A stretch of DNA of 64,000 nt from Pseudonocardia sp. T1-2H (GTDB taxonomy: Bacteria > Actinomycetota > Actinomycetes > Mycobacteriales > Pseudonocardiaceae), in assembly GCF_038039215.1 (NCBI RefSeq), contig NZ_JBBPCL010000001.1:6571403-6635402 (forward strand), written 5' to 3'. Position 1 is the first letter of the stretch. The number at the start of each line of letters is the position of its first letter. Position numbers and translations under genes: made by a program. Of this stretch, positions 37,135 to 46,460 are shown piece by piece. Under the pieces are notes generated by a model, which had not been told where the DNA came from, searched no databases, and saw only the letters and a program-made list of their open reading frames with translations.

Positions 37135-39015
37135 ATGACGCCGCCCGAAGGCGGCCCCATAAGATCACGCCTCCCCGAGCCGTTGGAGGGCACGATCAGT
37201 ACGGCCGTCTCATCGGGTGTGGTGCCCGAGGCGGAGCTTCCCGAGCCTTCCGCCGCCTCCCCCTCCCGGTCGGCTCCTCGCCTCACGGCGGTCCGGGCCT
37301 GGAACGTCGGCGTCTGCGTCGCACTCCTCGTCGTCTTCGCCGTCCTGATCTGGAACCGCCGCTGGATGAGCGACGACGGGTTGATCGTCCTGCGCACCGT
37401 CCGCAACCTGCTCGCGGGCGACGGCCCGGTGTTCAACGCGGGCGAGCGCGTCGAGTCCAACACCTCGACGCTCTGGACCTACCTGTTGGCGGTGCCCGGC
37501 CTGCTCCCCGGGATCTCCCTGAACTGGGCGTCGGTGGTGGCGGGGTTGGTGTTCTCCGTCGCGGGGCTCGGCTTCGCGTTCGACGGGGCGCGCCGCCTGT
37601 TCGGCGCCGCCGGCCCCCGTGCCGTCGTACCCCTGGGTGCGCTGGTCGTCGTCGCACTTCCCCCCTTCTGGGACTTCGGGACGTCGGGGCTGGAGACGGG
37701 GCTCATCGTCGGCTGGCTCGGCCTGACCTGGTGGCTGCTCGTGCGCCGGCTGGAAGCCTGGCGGCGGGGCGACGGAGCCGGGCGCGATTGGCCGCCGGCC
37801 TTCGTCCTCGGCCTCGCCCCGCTCGTCCGGCCGGACCTGGCGCTCTTCGGCGTGATGGCGGCGCTCGCTCTGGTCGTGCTCGAGTATCGCCGGGGATGGC
37901 GGCGGATCGTCGGGCTCGCGGTGGTCGCGGCGGCGTTGCCGGCTGCCTACGAGTTCTTCCGGGCCGGGTACTACGGCCTCCTCGTGCCCTCGACCGCGTT
38001 GGCGAAGGAGGCGAGCGAGGCCCGTTGGCAGCAGGGCACCTACTACCTGCTGGACCTCCTCGGCACCTACCGGCTCTGGATCCCCGCGGTCGGGCTCGTG
38101 CTCGCGGCGGCCCTGCTCGCGGTCCGCGCGCTGACGCGGCGCCGGCAGCCCGGTCCGGAGCTAGCCCTCCGGGGCCGGACCGCCGTCGTGGTCGCCGTCC
38201 CGCTGGTCTCCGCTCTACTCCTCGCGGTCTACGTGATCCGCGTCGGCGGGGACTTCATGCACGGCCGGATGCTGCTGCCCGCGCTGTTCTGCCTCGCGAT
38301 GCCGGTGGCGGCGGTCCCCCTGGGCCGCTGGACCACGCTGCCCGTTCTCGGCACCGCCGCCTGGGCCGTGTTCGGCCTGCTGGCGCTCCGCCCCGCCTAC
38401 GGCGCGACGCTGGGCCCGAACTGGATCGCCAACGAGCGGCTCTACTACGTCTCACTGCTCGGCAACCCGCACCCGGTCACGGCCGAGGACTACTCCACGC
38501 ACCCGATGGTGGCCGAGGGGGTTGCGGCGCTGGAGGCGGCGGACGGGCACTCGCTCGCCATCGTCGGCGCGAAACCGGGCGGGGCCGGCTGGTGGGTCTA
38601 CCCGGGGGAACGGGACTCGCTGGTCTGGCTGAACCTCGGCGTGGCGGGCGAGCTAGCACCGCTGGACGTCCGGGTGCTCGACGGCGTCGGGCTGGTCAAC
38701 CCCGTTGCCGGACACGCCACGGGGCTCCCGAACGGCCGGATCGGGCACGACAAGGACCTGCTGCCGGAGTGGTTCCTCGCGGACGCCGGAGTCCGCGGCG
38801 ACACGGGCTTCGTCGGACCCACCTATGTCGCCGACGCCCGCGCGGCGCTGGCGTGCCCCCGGACCGTGGAGATGCTCGCCTCGTATCGGGCGCCGCTCAC
38901 CGCGGAGCGGTTCCGGGACAACCTCACCGGCTCCGTCGAACGTTCGACGTACCGCTTCTCCCGTGACGCGGCGGAGGCGGCGACCTGTGCGCAGCTCCCC
39001 GCTCTGCCCGAGTAG
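37135..39015 (+). CDS. aftB: Terminal arabinofuranosyltransferase AftB
   Basis: A 626-residue GT-C membrane enzyme that adds the terminal beta-1,2 arabinofuranose of arabinan from decaprenyl-phosphoryl-arabinose. Nearly the same length as M. tuberculosis AftB (Rv3805c, 627). The signature RRWMSDDGLIVLRTVRNLL early on holds the catalytic aspartates, followed by NAGERVESNTSTLWTYLLA. About nine to ten helices run to residue 430, and a soluble C-terminal domain of about 190 residues ends the protein. Some databases call homologues ZomB. The ATG at 37135 gives a 45-residue disordered N-terminus; a later start is possible. It is divergent from the GlfT2-like gene. Confidence 0.88.
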   Translation: MTPPEGGPIRSRLPEPLEGTISTAVSSGVVPEAELPEPSAASPSRSAPRLTAVRAWNVGVCVALLVVFAVLIWNRRWMSDDGLIVLRTVRNLLAGDGPVFNAGERVESNTSTLWTYLLAVPGLLPGISLNWASVVAGLVFSVAGLGFAFDGARRLFGAAGPRAVVPLGALVVVALPPFWDFGTSGLETGLIVGWLGLTWWLLVRRLEAWRRGDGAGRDWPPAFVLGLAPLVRPDLALFGVMAALALVVLEYRRGWRRIVGLAVVAAALPAAYEFFRAGYYGLLVPSTALAKEASEARWQQGTYYLLDLLGTYRLWIPAVGLVLAAALLAVRALTRRRQPGPELALRGRTAVVVAVPLVSALLLAVYVIRVGGDFMHGRMLLPALFCLAMPVAAVPLGRWTTLPVLGTAAWAVFGLLALRPAYGATLGPNWIANERLYYVSLLGNPHPVTAEDYSTHPMVAEGVAALEAADGHSLAIVGAKPGGAGWWVYPGERDSLVWLNLGVAGELAPLDVRVLDGVGLVNPVAGHATGLPNGRIGHDKDLLPEWFLADAGVRGDTGFVGPTYVADARAALACPRTVEMLASYRAPLTAERFRDNLTGSVERSTYRFSRDAAEAATCAQLPALPE

Positions 39016-39033
39016 CCGCTCCCGGACCGGCGG

Positions 39034-42000
39034 CTACTCGCGGTCCGTCGGCGGGTTCGGCGGCGCCGGACCCGCCGGGCCCGGGTTCGCCCAACCCCAC
39101 ATCGTCCTCGTCCCGCGGGTGACATCGGGAGAGCCCGCGCCGGGGACGTACGGCTCCATCAGCCGTAGCTGGCCCCAGTCCCAGTCCCACTGGCCCTGCA
39201 GATAGGTGGGGACCACGCGTTCCCGGGCCGTCTGGTCGATCCAGGCCAGCGGCCCGCCCGTCGACGGGAAGCCCCAGTTGTCCCCGACCTCGCGCTGCTG
39301 GGTGTCCGCCATGATCCGGTAACCCGGGACCTCGGCGACGCCGCGATGGATGGCGAACGGCCGCAGGCACGGGCTGGCGAACGACGTCGGCCAGTCCAGG
39401 TAGCCGGCCTCGCCCCGCACCACGTCGGTGAGCGGGGTCAGCACCGGGACGCGCGGCTGCGCGACCGCGATCCAGCCCTCCGGGCCGAGGGCGCGGTCGT
39501 GTGCGACCACCCGGACCCGGTCGGCCGAGGCCGCCGGCGTGCCCGCGAGATCCAGCCGCACGTCGCGCCAGCCGCTGCCGGCGGCGCCGTTGCCCTTCGG
39601 GTCCGCCGTGGTGGTGACCGCCCCGGAGGCGGCGCTCGGTGAGATGCTGTCGACCACCGTGTCGTCGGAGTCCCGGGAGAACTCGAGGGTGAGCTCGTTC
39701 CCGCCGCCGACCTGCCCGGCGACCCCCAGCACGAGCGGGGCGTCACCGCGCCTCGCGGCGTCCGGCAGCCGGTACCACCCGGTGCGTAGGTCCCCGGTGC
39801 CGCCGCCGCCGACCGTCCAGCTGCCCAGCACGGGACCGCCCATCGGGCCGGTGCCGGCGACGCCGGGGTCCCGGTTCCCCTCGCCGTCGCTGTCCCGGAG
39901 CGACCCAGGACCGTTCGGCGGGAGCCCGTTCGGCCCGAACCCGTCGACGACGGCGGTTCCGCCCGCCGCCGGGAGCACCCCGGCCTGCGGATCGGTCTCG
40001 ACGAGCACGTGGCCGGCGAGCCCGCAGCCGTGCCCGGCGGGGTCCGCGACGACGTCCGCCGGCATCGAGTAGCTGCCCGACTGCTTCTGCACGCCCTTGA
40101 CCAGGGAGAACACCTCGAACAGCACCAGCAGACCGCAGACGACCGCGATCGGTCCCGAGTTGAGGCGGACCGAGGCGGCCCGGCTGCCGGACGGGGTGGC
40201 CGGCATCGGGCGCGGGATCGTCGGTCCGTGCAGGTGCTCGAACGCGGCGATCCCGAGCGAGACGACCGCGGCGAGCAGCAGCAGCGACGTCGCCGACACG
40301 CCGTTCACCGACACCGGCTTGTCGAACCACGGCACGCCCCAGTTGGAGACGTACCACCAGGTGTTCGGGCCGGTGAACGCCAGCGCGGTCACGGCCAGGA
40401 CCGCGGCGAGGAACAGAGCCTGGTTGCGGCGCGAGCGCAGCACCCCCGTGCTGGTCGCGACGGCCGCGAGCGCGGCCAGCCCGGCGCCCAGCGCGGCGAA
40501 CGCGCCGAAGTGGTGCGTCCACTTCGTCGGTGTCAGGGCGAGCACGACGAACGCCAGCAGCGTGCTCCCGATCAGCCGCCGGCTCGCACCGAGCCCGGCG
40601 CCCGGGATCCGGCCACGCCGCAGGATCACCACGGCCGAGACGACCAGGCACAGGATCAGCAGCAGCACCGGGAAGCGCCGCATCAGCGAGCCGTCGCGGC
40701 TGGCGGTGAACAACAGCTCGTAGCGGTAGAGCTCCTCGTACCAGGCCAGGTTCGGGCCGATCTCCGTGCGGACCCGGGTGGCCTCGGAGACCGCCGCCCA
40801 GCTCTGGTCGCCGAAGATCGCGACCAGCACGATCAATCCGGCGCCCGCGAGCGGCGCCAGTACCGCGAGCCAGCCCGCCGTCCGGGCGCGCTGGCCGAAC
40901 AGCCGCAGCAGCGGCCGCGCCGACGCGAGGAACGGGGCCAGCGCGATCAGCCCGGTCGGTGTCGCGGCCACGGCGAACGCCCCGCTGATCAGGGCCAGCG
41001 CGATCGGCATGAGCCGCCGGGTGGCGAGCGCGCGCTCCATCGCGACCAGCGAGAGCAGCGCCGCGATGACGACGACCGGCTCCGGCCGCAGCCCGTTGTC
41101 GTAGGGCAGCCAGAAGCAGAGGAAGACCCCCGCCGCGGCCCAGCCCGCCGCGCGGCTGTGGCGGACGTGGGTCCCGAGCCGGGGGAGCAGCCCGCGACTG
41201 ATCATGAACCACGACGCGACGCCCATCGCGAACGCCGGGATCCGCAGCCAGGCGATCGAGTCGCTGATCCCCGACCACAGCGAGTAGAGCTGGTAGAACC
41301 AGCCGAACGGAGCCTCCGGGACGTCGAACCAGCGGTAGTAGTTGCCGATGTAGCCGGAGCTCTCGGCGCCGCGGGTGATGCCCAGGATGTAGCCGTCGTC
41401 GGAGGTCATCCCGCCGATGACGACCCACAGCGCGAGCACGGCCACCACCGCCGCGTCGCGCAGGGTGTCGTGCCCGCGCAGGACCGCCGGGAGCCGCCCG
41501 GTACGGGGGAGCCGCCGGCCGTCGGCGTCGTCGATGCGCCGCAGGGCCAGCAGGCTGCCGATCAGCGCGAGGACCGCGACCACGCCGGCGGCGACCTTCA
41601 ATCCGCTCGAGGAGCTGTCGTAGCGGTTGTCGGTCGTGATCCGGACCGAGGTCCCGGAGACCGGGTCGAGCCGCGAGTCCAGGTCCGAGTACACCCCGAT
41701 CACCTGGGGTCGGCGGTCCCCGTCGAGGATCACCGCCGGTGTCCCGCCGACCTCGACGGTCGTCCGGTCGACGTCGGACGCGACGCCGAGCGTGCAGCCC
41801 GCGGGGCCGACAGCCACCTCGGCGACGCGCTCCCCGCGGTCGTCGACCGTCAGCGTCCCGTCGGTCACGCGCACGGTCAGCGCGACGGCGGCTCCGTCCG
41901 GGGAGCCGGGGGGCGTCGTCGTGAACACCGTCGCGGGGCCGGGGGACCGGGCGTCGAGGCTCGTGATCGCCGCACAGGGCACGGTCGCGTCGAGCCGTTC

Positions 42001-42237
42001 CGGGCGCAGCGCGACCAGCGGCGCCGTGACCGGGGCGGTCCCGTTCTCGGCGGTGGGCCAGCTGAGCTCGGCGGTGTTCTGCTGCACGGGCAGGAACGGG
42101 GTCGCGATCGCGAGGAGGGCCGCGAGGATGCCGAGGCCCGCAGCGACCCGACGCCGGCCTCTCCGCGTGGGTGGGGCGCCGGGTGCCGGCCCGGTGTCGG
42201 ACCGTCGATCGGCGTCCACCGTCTCGGGGGTCAGCAC
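39034..42237 (-). CDS. Emb-type arabinosyltransferase, paralogue 2
   Basis: A 1,067-residue intact Emb-family arabinofuranosyltransferase. In order: an N-terminal helix, an extracellular domain (CTLGVASDVDRTTVEVGG), the catalytic MTSDDGYILGITRG loop, about 13 further helices, and a C-terminal carbohydrate-binding module with a metal-site-like region (LTLEFSRDSDDTVV). It is closer to the classical Emb sequence than paralogue 1 (YILG kept, NYYRWFDVPEAPFGWFYQ present). The position matching ethambutol-target Met306 is isoleucine. GTG 42237 is the probable start. It is convergent with aftB, only 18 bases apart. It may be the main EmbC/EmbB-like polymerase of the organism. Confidence 0.88.
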   Translation of the reverse strand: MLTPETVDADRRSDTGPAPGAPPTRRGRRRVAAGLGILAALLAIATPFLPVQQNTAELSWPTAENGTAPVTAPLVALRPERLDATVPCAAITSLDARSPGPATVFTTTPPGSPDGAAVALTVRVTDGTLTVDDRGERVAEVAVGPAGCTLGVASDVDRTTVEVGGTPAVILDGDRRPQVIGVYSDLDSRLDPVSGTSVRITTDNRYDSSSSGLKVAAGVVAVLALIGSLLALRRIDDADGRRLPRTGRLPAVLRGHDTLRDAAVVAVLALWVVIGGMTSDDGYILGITRGAESSGYIGNYYRWFDVPEAPFGWFYQLYSLWSGISDSIAWLRIPAFAMGVASWFMISRGLLPRLGTHVRHSRAAGWAAAGVFLCFWLPYDNGLRPEPVVVIAALLSLVAMERALATRRLMPIALALISGAFAVAATPTGLIALAPFLASARPLLRLFGQRARTAGWLAVLAPLAGAGLIVLVAIFGDQSWAAVSEATRVRTEIGPNLAWYEELYRYELLFTASRDGSLMRRFPVLLLILCLVVSAVVILRRGRIPGAGLGASRRLIGSTLLAFVVLALTPTKWTHHFGAFAALGAGLAALAAVATSTGVLRSRRNQALFLAAVLAVTALAFTGPNTWWYVSNWGVPWFDKPVSVNGVSATSLLLLAAVVSLGIAAFEHLHGPTIPRPMPATPSGSRAASVRLNSGPIAVVCGLLVLFEVFSLVKGVQKQSGSYSMPADVVADPAGHGCGLAGHVLVETDPQAGVLPAAGGTAVVDGFGPNGLPPNGPGSLRDSDGEGNRDPGVAGTGPMGGPVLGSWTVGGGGTGDLRTGWYRLPDAARRGDAPLVLGVAGQVGGGNELTLEFSRDSDDTVVDSISPSAASGAVTTTADPKGNGAAGSGWRDVRLDLAGTPAASADRVRVVAHDRALGPEGWIAVAQPRVPVLTPLTDVVRGEAGYLDWPTSFASPCLRPFAIHRGVAEVPGYRIMADTQQREVGDNWGFPSTGGPLAWIDQTARERVVPTYLQGQWDWDWGQLRLMEPYVPGAGSPDVTRGTRTMWGWANPGPAGPAPPNPPTDRE

Positions 42238-42419
42238 GGGGCGAGGCTAGACAACCGTTGCTCACCGTCGCCGGGCGCCTCCGTTGCGTAGGTCCGCTCG
42301 AACGAGATCTCAAGGTGGATCGCCCGGTGATACCGAGACTCTGCGTAGTCAACTGGGCTGAACGGGCGCTGTTGAGGGACGCCCGTGACGCTGACACCCG
42401 ATCGGTCGTTGAGGCGAAC

Positions 42420-44135
42420 GTGACCATCACCGCAGCTCGAATCGCCCCGAAACGCACTGGGGAGCTGCGTGCGTTGACGGGGCTGCGGATCGTCGCGGCG
42501 GTGTGGGTCGTCGTCTTCCACTTCCACTTCACGGCCCTTCCGGGGGTGGCCGACGTCGTGGGGGTGTTCGGCCCGTTGATCACCGCGGGTGCGCTCGGGG
42601 TGGACCTGTTCTTCGTGCTGAGCGGGTTCGTGATCGCCTACACCTATCTGGAGCAGCTCGGTCCGCGGCTGCGGGCACGGGAGACCGGCCGGTTCGTCTG
42701 GGCGCGGGCCTGCCGCATCTGGCCGGCCTATGTGTTGGTGTTCAACCTGTTCGGGATCTGGCTGGTGGCCCGCGCGGTCCTCGGTTCGGACCCGAACATC
42801 GCGTTCCAGGGGGTCCAGCCGAAGCTCGGGCTCGGGCAGTGGCTGCAGCAGATGTTCATGGTCCAGCTCTGGGACCAGCCGTTCTTCGACGGGGCGTCGT
42901 GGGTCGGCTCCACCTGGTCGATCAGCGCGGAGTGGCTCGCCTACGTGCTGTTCCCGGTGGCCGCGGTGGTGCTGTACCGGCTGCGGAACCTGCCGGTCGT
43001 CGTCCTGGCGCTGGGGGCGCTGGGGCTGATGGCGCCGATCGCGCTGGCCTACGTGTCCACCGGCAGCCCGTACTACCCGTGGAGCTGGGTGGTGCGGATC
43101 CTGTGCGGCTTCGGCGGAGGAGCGCTGACCTACCTGGTGGTGCGGCGGCTGCGGGCGTCGGACGGGGTCCGGCGGGCGGCGTCCTGGATCGGCACGGCGA
43201 CGCCCGTGCTGATCGCCGTCGGCCTGCTCGCCGGGGAGCTCGCCGGCCCGGGCCGCGGCGGCGCGGTGATCGTGCTGTTCCCGCTGCTGGTGGGGTCGCT
43301 GGCGCTGGCCGATCGGGGGATCGCCCGGCTGCTCTCGACGGAGCGGATGGTGCACGGCGGGCGCATCTCCTACGCGCTCTACCTCGTGCACATCCCGATG
43401 TTCGAGGTGTTCTGGCTGGCCCTGCGGCACTTCGGGGGATCCGACGGCGGCGCGGTGCTGGCCGGGAACACGCTGCTGGCGCACGTGGTGGGGATGCTGG
43501 TGCTGGTGGCGACGCTGCCGGTCGCGCACCTGCTGTTCGTGGGGGTGGAGGAGCCGGCCCGGCGGCGGCTGAGGGTGCTGGGGAGCGTCCCTCGCCGCGC
43601 CGGCTCGGCGGATCCGGTCCTGCACGTCGCGGCGGAGCCGGCCGCAGAGGCGCCGATGGTGGGAGCCGTCCCGAGGCAGGACCGGCCCGTCGGCAACGAC
43701 GAGGCGCGGCGGGACCCGGAGACGCGGGCGATCCGCGTCGTACGGCAGCCGCTCGCGAAGCAGCCGGTGCGGGACGAGGAGGCCCGACGCGATCCCGAGA
43801 CCCGGGGCATCCCGATCGCCCGGCCTTCGACCGGGCCGGTCCCGGTGGTCCCCGGCCAGCAGCGCAGCGTGATCCCCGCAGGCGTCCCGGCGGCCGCGCC
43901 GGCCGTCTCCCGCGACGACGCTCCGACCGGGGAGCCGGACGTCGCCGCGGGGGCGGTCGGCCGTGCGATCCTCGCGCGCCGGGCCGGGATCGAGCCGCGG
44001 ACGAAGCTGGCCGCGGACCTCGTCGCCGCCTCCGCCGCTGCCCGGAGCGGCCCGGGCAAGCACCGCCCGGGCCCGGGCCGGGGCAAACGTGGTTGGATCG
44101 ACTCGCCGCAGTTCGGGGCCCGGCCCACGCCCTGA
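42420..44135 (+). CDS. Acyltransferase 3 family protein (OafA-like)
   Basis: A 571-residue protein. The first 390 residues form ten or so membrane helices of the acyltransferase 3 family, with the key histidine in VVVFHFHFTALP and LFFVLSGFVIAY, and SYALYLVHIPMFE near the end. The last 180 residues are a long cytoplasmic-looking, disordered basic tail. The tail contains an internal repeat: DEARRDPETRAIRVVRQP and DEEARRDPETRGIPIARP. Family members O-acylate surface sugars. The start is GTG 42420, with GAGG five bases upstream. It follows, divergently, the emb gene. Succinylation or acetylation of arabinogalactan is a possible role but is only inferred. Confidence 0.8.
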   Translation: MTITAARIAPKRTGELRALTGLRIVAAVWVVVFHFHFTALPGVADVVGVFGPLITAGALGVDLFFVLSGFVIAYTYLEQLGPRLRARETGRFVWARACRIWPAYVLVFNLFGIWLVARAVLGSDPNIAFQGVQPKLGLGQWLQQMFMVQLWDQPFFDGASWVGSTWSISAEWLAYVLFPVAAVVLYRLRNLPVVVLALGALGLMAPIALAYVSTGSPYYPWSWVVRILCGFGGGALTYLVVRRLRASDGVRRAASWIGTATPVLIAVGLLAGELAGPGRGGAVIVLFPLLVGSLALADRGIARLLSTERMVHGGRISYALYLVHIPMFEVFWLALRHFGGSDGGAVLAGNTLLAHVVGMLVLVATLPVAHLLFVGVEEPARRRLRVLGSVPRRAGSADPVLHVAAEPAAEAPMVGAVPRQDRPVGNDEARRDPETRAIRVVRQPLAKQPVRDEEARRDPETRGIPIARPSTGPVPVVPGQQRSVIPAGVPAAAPAVSRDDAPTGEPDVAAGAVGRAILARRAGIEPRTKLAADLVAASAAARSGPGKHRPGPGRGKRGWIDSPQFGARPTP

Positions 44136-44208
44136 CGAGCCGGGGCGCACCGGTTCCGGGTTCGCGGCACACCCCTGCCGGTCGAGAACGGAACCCCACG
44201 AACCTGCG

Positions 44209-44889
44209 ATGAGCGCCACATCCTCGGGTGAACGCCCCGTGCACGATCCCTCCGGCTCGACGCTGCCCCCCGAGCGTCTCCTGGGCTGGTACGTCCGGTT
44301 GATCCGGCACTACGTCGGCCGGGGTCCGTACCTGGACGCCGGCTGTGCGACGGGCGGCTTGATGCGCCGGTTGATCGAGCTCGGCCCGGTGTCCGGGCTG
44401 GCCTTCCCCAGCACCGCCGCAGCCGTGGTCCGGGACGAGGCGCCCGGGTGTCCCGTCTACACGTCCGCAGCCGAGCTGCCGACCGAGGCGTTCCGCAGCC
44501 TGGCCGCGCTGCACGTCCTGGACCGGATGGACACGGCCGCGGGGGACAAGGCCGTCGCCTGCTGGCGGCGGGTCCTGCGACCCGGCGGGCGCGCCCTGGT
44601 CGTCGTCGCGGACTCGACGGGCCGGGCACACCGCCTCACCGGGGACGCCCGGCGCACCGCGCCCTTCCCCCGCCCGCACGAGGAGTGGCGCGAGCTGCTC
44701 GCCGGCGCCGGGTTCGTCGTCTGGCACGAGGGCAGCGACGGGCTGTGGAACGGCCCCTACGGCCGGCTCCCGTCGTGGCTCGACGCCCGCGCCGAGGCCC
44801 CCGTGGCCTCCCAGCTCTCGTCCGGACGACTGGTGCTCAAGCCGGGAGCGGGGGAGTCCTCGGTGTTCGTGGTGGAGAACCCCGCCTAG
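44209..44889 (+). CDS. SAM-dependent methyltransferase-like protein
   Basis: A 226-residue class I methyltransferase. Motif I is GPYLDAGCATGGLMRRLIE (about residues 38-56), then a weak motif II and RRVLRPGGRALVVVADS as the strand 4-5 region, typical of methyltransferase type 11. The acidic residue after motif I is replaced by a phenylalanine-proline (SGLAFPSTA), so SAM binding may be altered. It starts 73 bases after the acyltransferase stop at ATG 44209. It lies in a row of three same-strand genes with the acyltransferase and a GT-C-like protein, suggesting a shared glycan-modifying job. No membrane segment. Confidence 0.7.
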   Translation: MSATSSGERPVHDPSGSTLPPERLLGWYVRLIRHYVGRGPYLDAGCATGGLMRRLIELGPVSGLAFPSTAAAVVRDEAPGCPVYTSAAELPTEAFRSLAALHVLDRMDTAAGDKAVACWRRVLRPGGRALVVVADSTGRAHRLTGDARRTAPFPRPHEEWRELLAGAGFVVWHEGSDGLWNGPYGRLPSWLDARAEAPVASQLSSGRLVLKPGAGESSVFVVENPA

Positions 44890-44952
44890 GTTCCCGATAC
44901 GTAACGTGACGAGCATCCACGGGATACACCCGAAAGGGGGGCGCTCGGTACC

Positions 44953-46450
44953 GTGCCGGGCGTGGATGTCGCCGAACGCTCACCCTCCGGCCGGAGTGGT
45001 CCGACGACCGACCCCCGCTTCCTCGCCTCCGAGAGTCCTCCGGCACGCGGGGGCCTCGTCGTCGCCGCCTTCGGCGGGCTGCTGGGGCTGGCGCTGTTCC
45101 TGCTCGCGCGCCGGGCCCTGATCGACGACGCGTACATCACGCTGGACTACGCGCGGTCCCTCGCCTTCCACGGACAGTGGGCACTGGAGCCGGGACACCA
45201 GGCCAACACGGCCACCTCGCCGCTGAACGTCCTGCTCCTCGCGGGGTTCTCGCTGGTCACCCGGGACCCGGTCATCGCGGCCGGGGTCCTGCTCGTGGTG
45301 GCGCTGGGGGTGCTCGGGTGGGCCCTCTCCTCGATCGGCCGGGTGCACGGCCGCCCGCTGCTGCTGCCCGCGCTGGGTGTCGCCGCCGTCGCGGTGTGCC
45401 CGCTCCTCGCCTCGACGGTGGGGATGGAGACCTACCTCGCCGTCGCGCTCATCGCCTGTCTCGCCCGGGCCGCCGTGTGCCGACGGCCGGTCGAGGCCGG
45501 GGCGGTCGTCGGGCTGCTGGTCCTGACCCGGCCGGACCTCGTCGCGTTCGGGCTCGCGGCGCTGCTGGTCCCGGCGCTGTTCCGGCGGGCGCTCGTCGTC
45601 GTCGGGGTGGCGGCCGCCGTCGCACTGCCCTGGTTCGTGACCAGCTGGCTGGTGCTCGGTTCCGCGTTGCCGGACACCGTCCTGCTGAAGGTCGGGGACC
45701 ACTGGGGCCCCTGGAACTTCGGCAACGGGCTGCTCCTCTACCACGACACCTACCCGGCAGCGGTGCTCCTGTCCGTCCTCGCCGCGGGGGCGGGCGTGCT
45801 GGCCGCCGTGGTGACCGTCCTCGTCCGGCTGGTGCGGAGACGGGGCCGAGCTCACGCTCGTCACCGTGTGGGGCGTCGGTGCCGCGCTGCACGCCGGCGT
45901 CTACGTCGGCCTCGGCACCGCCCCGTACCACTGGTACTACGGTCCCGCGATCGGCGCCCTGACGATGCTGGCGGTCATGAGCCTCGCCCCGGCGCCCCGA
46001 CCGGTTCGCGGCCTCGGCATCGCGGCAGGTGCGGCGCTCGTCGTCGTCGCGGGCGGGTTCCTGGTGCGCCACCCGTGGTCCACATCGCCGGTGACGACCA
46101 ACTGGGCGACCGCCGAGCAGTACGCCGCCGTGGCCGCGGGAGTCCCGGCCGGAACCGTGGTGCTGTCACCCGGTGAACCGGGGACGATCGCCTACTACTG
46201 CGACTGCACCGTCGTCGACACGTTCTCCGACCGGGCGCTCGTCGCCAGGGCCCTCGCGGACCGCGTGGCGGCGGGCGGCCCGCTGCAACGCGCGGTCCTG
46301 AGGCTCGACTACGCCCGGCTGCGGACGGGCCCGCCGATGACCCCGACGATGCGGCTCGTGTTCTCCGAGCGCGGTCCCGGCGTGGCGACCTCGTCCCCGT
46401 GGCGGCCGCCGGGGGTGATCCGCGTGGAACCCGTCCCCGTCGGCGGGTGA
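44953..46450 (+). CDS. GT-C-like membrane glycosyltransferase, frameshifted
   Basis: About 498 residues after repair, with eight to ten membrane helices. An early periplasmic motif RRALIDDAYITLDYARSL, followed by PGHQANTATSPLN, has the paired aspartates and downstream loop of AftB-like GT-C enzymes. The C-terminal 120 residues are soluble and contain an odd YYCDCTVVDTFSDR. The frame breaks at the G-run 45842-45845; removing one G joins LVRRR to AELTLVTVWGVGAALHAG. GTG 44953 is the start. It probably uses a polyprenyl-phosphate sugar, perhaps decaprenyl-phosphoryl-arabinose, given its setting; substrate and product are unknown. Confidence 0.65.
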
Positions 46451-46460
46451 TGATGCAGTC

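Noticed and set aside
40009..42291. Long plus-strand frame opposite emb paralogue 2
   Set aside because: Low-complexity Arg/Gln/Glu-rich translation; antisense artefact of high GC.
39743..42583. Very long open frame in another frame of the emb gene
   Set aside because: Composition is that of an out-of-frame shadow; the real Emb frame covers the same DNA with clear motifs.
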